Positions 9,590-12,962 of a DNA stretch of 12,962 bases are shown one piece after another. Under the pieces are notes generated by a model. It was not told where the DNA came from, did not search any database, and was given only the letters and a program-made list of their open reading frames with translations. The stretch is from Dysgonamonadaceae bacterium. Its GTDB lineage: Bacteria; Bacteroidota; Bacteroidia; Bacteroidales; Azobacteroidaceae. How positions within the stretch are numbered: position 1 is the first letter of the stretch; each line of letters opens with the position of its first letter. The stretch spans positions 1 through 12,962 of the forward strand of contig JAIRKG010000048.1 in the NCBI GenBank assembly GCA_031260235.1. Reading direction: 5' to 3'. Made by a program: the position numbers and the translations under genes.

Positions 9590-9624
9590 AAAAAACCTCT
9601 GTAAATATTTTTAATTTACAGAGG
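9590..9624 (-). terminator. Rho-independent terminator of the tRNA-Gln gene
   Basis: Perfect 11-bp arms, cctctgtaaat (9596–9606) and atttacagagg (9614–9624), flank a 7-nt loop. On the minus strand the hairpin is followed by TTTTTT (complement of 9590–9595). It starts 5 nt past the tRNA 3' end, so the tRNA is a single-gene transcript. Confidence 0.85.
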
Positions 9625-9629
9625 CTTTG

Positions 9630-9700
9630 TTGCCCTGCCAGGATTTGAACCCGGACAAGCGGAACCAGAATCCGATGTGCTACCGTTACACCACAGGGCA
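9630..9700 (-). tRNA. tRNA-Gln, anticodon CUG
   Basis: Read on the minus strand, the 71-nt sequence folds into a cloverleaf. The acceptor stem is TGCCCTG/CAGGGCA with discriminator A. The D-arm is GTGT–AACGGTA–GCAC, the anticodon loop TTCTGGT has CTG at 9666–9668, the variable region is 4 nt, and the T-arm is CCGGG–TTCAAAT–CCTGG. CCA is not encoded. Pair 27–43 of the anticodon stem is a T·C mismatch; the other four pairs are sound. Anticodon CUG reads CAG, so a second tRNA-Gln(UUG) must exist elsewhere for CAA. The gene is divergent from glnS, which encodes the enzyme that would charge it. Confidence 0.93.
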
Positions 9701-9714
9701 TTATTTTTCGGCGC

Positions 9715-9744
9715 CAAAGTTATAAAATATATTCGGATTACAAA
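9715..9744 (-). promoter_or_regulatory. Candidate promoter of the tRNA-Gln gene
   Basis: On the minus strand, TAACTTTG (9715–9722) is an exact -7 match and TTTG (complement of 9741–9744) lies 18 nt upstream. Transcription would start near 9708, about 8 nt before the mature tRNA. The -33 half overlaps the candidate glnS promoter. Confidence 0.5.
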
Positions 9745-9760
9745 AAAATACGTAATTTTG
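9732..9760 (+). promoter_or_regulatory. Candidate promoter of glnS
   Basis: TAATTTTG at 9753–9760 is an exact TAnnTTTG. The best -33 candidate is the imperfect TTCG at 9732–9735, 17 nt upstream. The predicted start near 9768 leaves a leader of about 18 nt. Only the -7 element is convincing. Confidence 0.4.
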
Positions 9761-9785
9761 TGCTTCATAAAATGTCATAAATAAT

Positions 9786-11510
9786 ATGAACGAAGAAAAT
9801 ATGGTTCCGGAAGACGGGAAAAGAAGCCTGAATTTTATAGAAGCGGTTGTAGAAAAAGACATCTCCGAAAATGTGAATGACGGCAGAATCCAAACCCGTT
9901 TCCCTCCCGAACCGAACGGCTATCTGCATATAGGTCACGCCAAAGCGATATGTCTGGATTTCGGCATTGCCCGCAAATATGGCGGCGTTTGCAACCTGCG
10001 TTTCGACGATACAAATCCGATAAAAGAGGATACGGAATACGTCGATTCCATTATGCAGGACATTCAATGGCTGGGATATGAATGGGGGAATATTTATTAC
10101 GCTTCCGATTATTTCCAACAGTTGTGGAATTTTGCTACCGACTTGATTAAAGCAGGCAAAGCCTATATTGACGAACAAACTTCCGAACAGATTGCACAAC
10201 AAAAGGGAACACCTACCCAGCCCGGCGTTCACAGTCCTTTCCGCGACAGATCTGTTGAGGAAAACCTCCGTTTGTTCAATAAAATGAATACCGGAGAAGT
10301 CGCAGAGGGACAAATGGTGCTACGGGCAAAAATCGACATGGCAAACCCGAATATGCACTTTCGCGATCCAATCATATACCGTGTGATTCATACGCCGCAT
10401 CACCGGACGGGCGACACGTGGAAAGCTTATCCAATGTATGATTTTGCGCACGGACAATCGGACTATTTTGAAGGAGTTACACACTCTCTTTGCACTTTGG
10501 AATTTGAAGTGCACCGTCCTTTGTATGACTGGTTTATTGGTGAATTGAAAAAGTTTCGTTCCAAAGACGGGGCGTATCGTCCGCACCAATACGAATTTAA
10601 CCGTTTGAATTTAACTTATACCGTTATGAGCAAACGGAAATTGTTGCAGCTGGTCAAAGAGGGCTTGGTTTCCGGGTGGGACGACCCGCGCATGCCGACT
10701 ATTTGCGGGTTCCGCCGGCGCGGCTATACGCCGGAGTCCATTCACAGGTTTATAGATAGAATCGGTTATACGAAATATGACGGTATTATTGATTATGCTT
10801 TGCTCGAACATTCGATTCGTGAGGATTTGAATGCTAAAGTTAGGCGGGTATCGGCTGTATTAGACCCTGTCAAACTGGTTATTACGAATTATCCCGATGG
10901 GAAAACGGAAATGATGGAAGCCGTCAATAATCCCGAAGACGAATCGGCAGGCGTGCATGAAATTGCTTTTTCGAAAGAGTTATATATCGAAAAGGATGAC
11001 TTTATGGAGGATGCGCCCGGAAAATTTTTCCGCATGACGCCGGGGCAGGAAGTACGCTTAAAAAACGCTTATATCGTTAAGTGTACCGGCGCAAAAAAAG
11101 ATGAAGCGGGGAATATCGTTGAGGTTTATGCGACATACGACCCACTCACCAAAAGCGGCATGCCTGAAAGCAACCGCAAAGTAAAGGGAACACTGCACTG
11201 GGTTTCGGCGGCGCATTGCCTTACGGCGGAAGTCCGCCTGTATGACCGGCTGTTCAGCGTGGAAAATCCCAATGAGGAAAAAGACAGGGATTTCAGGGAT
11301 TTATTGAACCCCGATTCTTTGAAAATATTGACCGGATGCAAGGTGGAAAAAGAGCTGGAAAACGCCGAAGCGTTGGATAATTTCCAATTCCAGCGCGTCG
11401 GTTATTTCAACGTGGATACGGATTCCAGACCCGGCAAACTGATTTTTAACCGTACTGTTTCCTTAAAGGATTCGTGGAGTAAAATAAAAGAAAGGATAAT
11501 TAAATGTTAG
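9786..11510 (+). CDS. glnS: Glutamine–tRNA ligase
   Basis: GlnRS charges tRNA-Gln directly with glutamine, so this organism need not rely on the Glu-tRNA(Gln) amidotransferase route. The 574-residue class I synthetase has the RFPPEPNGYLHIGHAKAI block with HIGH at 48–51, the RFDDTNP motif at 72–78 and the second signature VMSKR at 280–284. The C-terminal anticodon-binding beta barrels run from about residue 340 to the end. GlnRS rather than GluRS is indicated by PEPNGYLHIGHAKAI and VMSKRKL in place of the GluRS-type KLSKR. Length is close to the Bacteroidota and E. coli enzymes (554–580). It is divergent from tRNA-Gln(CUG) across 85 nt, and its stop overlaps the following TPR gene by 7 nt. Confidence 0.97.
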   Translation: MNEENMVPEDGKRSLNFIEAVVEKDISENVNDGRIQTRFPPEPNGYLHIGHAKAICLDFGIARKYGGVCNLRFDDTNPIKEDTEYVDSIMQDIQWLGYEWGNIYYASDYFQQLWNFATDLIKAGKAYIDEQTSEQIAQQKGTPTQPGVHSPFRDRSVEENLRLFNKMNTGEVAEGQMVLRAKIDMANPNMHFRDPIIYRVIHTPHHRTGDTWKAYPMYDFAHGQSDYFEGVTHSLCTLEFEVHRPLYDWFIGELKKFRSKDGAYRPHQYEFNRLNLTYTVMSKRKLLQLVKEGLVSGWDDPRMPTICGFRRRGYTPESIHRFIDRIGYTKYDGIIDYALLEHSIREDLNAKVRRVSAVLDPVKLVITNYPDGKTEMMEAVNNPEDESAGVHEIAFSKELYIEKDDFMEDAPGKFFRMTPGQEVRLKNAYIVKCTGAKKDEAGNIVEVYATYDPLTKSGMPESNRKVKGTLHWVSAAHCLTAEVRLYDRLFSVENPNEEKDRDFRDLLNPDSLKILTGCKVEKELENAEALDNFQFQRVGYFNVDTDSRPGKLIFNRTVSLKDSWSKIKERIIKC

Positions 11511-12622
11511 GCAATGACAATCTGTACAACAATTTTTACGAACACAGGAGCCGATTCCGCCCCGAGTGTTTCTCCGAATGGGACGATGCTGTCCGGAAAG
11601 GCAAATCTTCAGGTTATTACGAACCGGAAGATTTGAGTGGTATTATTGAGGCTTATTTGTCCGACTACGATTGTAAAAGAGCAAGGCAAGCCATTGAATA
11701 TGCTTTACGTTTGCATGCGAACAATGAAGATTTGGTTGGCGAAATTTTGATACTGCTGAATGAACATGAGCTGTGGAATGATTTGCTTGCCCTGTGCGAT
11801 CGGTACAAAGATACGGCAGACGTCTGGAGCAACGGGCACCGGTTGACGTCTCTGCTTCATCTGGGAATGGAAGAAGATGCTTTTAATTTTTTCGTTACAT
11901 TAAAATATAAATATGCCGGAGACGATGAAGCGCTAAATACCATTTATATGATTATGGGAGAGGTATTGTTTGAAACAGATCTTTTCGAATCGGCTATCGA
12001 AGTCGTTAGAGAAGCCATTGCAATAACCGGCGAAAGCATTGATTATGACTGGCTGCTGCTGCAATCATACGCTGCGCTGCTCAAAAAAGAAAAAGTCTCT
12101 AAAATTGCGGATAAAATTCAAAAAACAGATCCCCTGAACGCCGAATCCTGGTATCGTATGGGCGTTGCATTTCAGCAAATCGACGATATAGGAAAAGCGA
12201 TAGACTGCTTTGAATATGCCCATTCTCTGGAACCCACTTCCACAAATAATATACTGAACCTTGTATATGCTTACGCAAAAAACGGAAATCATGGCAAAGC
12301 GCTGGAAAAAATACACGATCTCACGCTCCTGTATCCGGATAGTTGTGCGATAAATATCCTTGCGTCAAAAATATGTGCACAAGTCGAACACTGGGAAGAC
12401 GCATTGCAGATGGAAACCGCGCTGAAATATATCAATGATGCGATTAAATTTGCACCGGAAATGGATGAGTTATATTTATATAAAAGTTCTTTTTTCAAGC
12501 ATTTGGGAGAATACAGAAAGGCAAAATCCGCACTGAAAGACGGAATTGAGCAAACCGACGATCCTGACGGATATCTGGCAAGGGAACTGACCCGCTTAAA
12601 TGAAAAATATCCCGATTATTAA
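11504..12622 (+). CDS. Tetratricopeptide-repeat protein
   Basis: This 372-residue protein is largely helical repeats. The clearest TPR unit is about 212–245 (AESWYRMGVAFQQIDDIGKAIDCFEYAHSLEP), with further units at about 246–279 and 319–352 and weaker helical pairs before them from about residue 40. No signal peptide, membrane segment or catalytic motif is visible, so it is probably a cytoplasmic scaffold or chaperone-like protein. Its ATG lies inside the last codons of glnS (7-nt overlap), preceded by AAAGGA 8 nt upstream, an unusually good Shine–Dalgarno for this phylum. It is thus coupled to glnS and sits just before the vorD-like gene. The function is unknown and the partner cannot be read from sequence. 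Confidence 0.85.
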   Translation: MLGNDNLYNNFYEHRSRFRPECFSEWDDAVRKGKSSGYYEPEDLSGIIEAYLSDYDCKRARQAIEYALRLHANNEDLVGEILILLNEHELWNDLLALCDRYKDTADVWSNGHRLTSLLHLGMEEDAFNFFVTLKYKYAGDDEALNTIYMIMGEVLFETDLFESAIEVVREAIAITGESIDYDWLLLQSYAALLKKEKVSKIADKIQKTDPLNAESWYRMGVAFQQIDDIGKAIDCFEYAHSLEPTSTNNILNLVYAYAKNGNHGKALEKIHDLTLLYPDSCAINILASKICAQVEHWEDALQMETALKYINDAIKFAPEMDELYLYKSSFFKHLGEYRKAKSALKDGIEQTDDPDGYLARELTRLNEKYPDY

Positions 12623-12655
12623 ATCACTCGTGTAACGTAATGTTGATCGGTCACA

Positions 12656-12683
12656 GGGTAATGCCCTTACCCAACCAAGGGTA
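12656..12683 (+). promoter_or_regulatory. Overlapping inverted repeats in the leader of the ferredoxin gene
   Basis: GGGTAA (12656–12661) can pair with TTACCC (12667–12672). The same TACCC (12668–12672) can instead pair with GGGTA (12679–12683), and CCCTT (12664–12668) with AAGGG (12677–12681). The two folds exclude each other. It may be an operator with repeated GGGTA half-sites or an RNA switch; the stems are short and no T-run follows. No good TAnnTTTG was found in this gap; the nearest word is ACCTTTTG at 12701–12708. Confidence 0.3.
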
Positions 12684-12735
12684 TGATGTATACAGGTAAC
12701 ACCTTTTGCGTAACATAAGTAAAAACAAGTACATG

Positions 12736-12960
12736 ATGGCAAAAATAAAAGGAACTGTCGTTATTGACAAAGAACGCTGCAAGGGATGCGATTTATGCGT
12801 AGTAGCTTGTCCTGCCGGTGTTCTGGAATTAGCGAAAGAAGTGAACGGCAAAGGCTACAATTACGCTCAAATGAAAAAAACCAACGAATGTATCGGTTGC
12901 GCCAATTGCGGATACGTTTGCCCCGACGGGTGCATAACAGTTTATAAAGTGAAACTATGA
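12736..12960 (+). CDS. vorD: 2x[4Fe-4S] ferredoxin, probable delta subunit of 2-oxoacid:ferredoxin oxidoreductase
   Basis: A 74-residue protein with two complete cluster motifs, CKGCDLCVVACP (Cys15, 18, 21, 25) and CIGCANCGYVCP (Cys52, 55, 58, 62), followed by DGCITVYKVKL. This resembles VorD/KorD, the electron-transfer subunit of the enzymes that oxidise branched-chain 2-oxoacids or 2-oxoglutarate to acyl-CoA with ferredoxin as acceptor. I chose ATG 12736 (MAKIKGTVVIDKERC). ATG 12733 adds one Met, and a TTG at 12706 opens a longer frame that looks unlikely. The stop overlaps the start of the next gene (ATGA), as expected for a tight vorDBAC or korDABC operon. Which 2-oxoacid is used cannot be told from this subunit, so the vor/kor name is provisional. 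Confidence 0.85.
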   Translation: MAKIKGTVVIDKERCKGCDLCVVACPAGVLELAKEVNGKGYNYAQMKKTNECIGCANCGYVCPDGCITVYKVKL

Positions 12961-12962
12961 AA
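12957..12962 (+). CDS. Start of the next gene (partial, probably oxidoreductase alpha subunit)
   Basis: ATGAAA begins inside the stop codon of the ferredoxin gene (ATGA overlap), and only two codons lie in the window. From the usual order of such operons the product would be the VorB/KorA-type subunit. That is inference from context alone. Confidence 0.4.

Noticed and set aside
9501..9701. 66-codon minus-strand frame across the tRNA and repeat
   Set aside because: It is a translation of the tRNA, its terminator and the CGTCATTGCGAG repeat, so not a protein gene.
9765..10313. 182-codon minus-strand open frame at the glnS start
   Set aside because: Antisense to the conserved HIGH region of GlnRS and without a promoter or known motif.
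12706..12735. TTG start for the ferredoxin gene
   Set aside because: ATG 12736 (MAKIKG) matches the known family start, and the extra N-terminal residues are not like the family.

Overview
This window looks like chromosomal DNA of a Bacteroidota bacterium, most likely order Bacteroidales. The evidence is the ATP synthase order atpD–atpC–small membrane protein–atpB, a very short epsilon subunit, an F0 subunit a with a signal peptide and long N-terminal extension, a bacterial GlnRS next to a VorD/KorD-type ferredoxin, and several good matches to the Bacteroidota promoter (TTTG about 20 nt before TAnnTTTG) in place of sigma70 boxes. All family calls come from reading motifs; no database search was run.

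Left part (1–4741, minus strand): the 5' half of an F-type ATP synthase operon, transcribed right to left as atpD, a DNA methyltransferase–nuclease fusion gene, atpC, a four-helix membrane protein at the atpI position, and atpB, which runs off the left edge. The most striking feature is the methyltransferase gene. It sits 11 nt after the atpD stop, and its stop codon overlaps the atpC start (ATGA). Its product joins a beta-type N4/N6 amino-methyltransferase, an Mrr-like PD-(D/E)XK nuclease domain and a C-terminal PKD/Ig-like domain.

Middle part (4742–9396): a divergent promoter region separates atpD from an Ogt-type O6-methylguanine-DNA methyltransferase gene. An orphan trpB follows with its own promoter and runs head-on, with a 4-nt gap, into a minus-strand pair: peptidase T (pepT), then a GT-B glycosyltransferase.

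Right part (9397–12962): a short repeat block, then a tRNA-Gln(CUG) gene with its own terminator on the minus strand. It is divergent, across only 85 nt, from glnS, which encodes the enzyme that would charge it; the two predicted promoters interleave. glnS overlaps a TPR-protein gene. A leader with small competing inverted repeats then precedes a two-cluster ferredoxin gene that is probably the delta subunit (vorD/korD) of a 2-oxoacid:ferredoxin oxidoreductase. The next gene of that operon starts in the last 6 nt.

Most genes are housekeeping: energy conversion, translation, tryptophan synthesis, peptide turnover and DNA repair. The unusual signals are the restriction/modification-type gene embedded in the ATP synthase operon and the tRNA-Gln/glnS divergent pair. 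No CRISPR array, transposase, rRNA gene or phage gene was seen.
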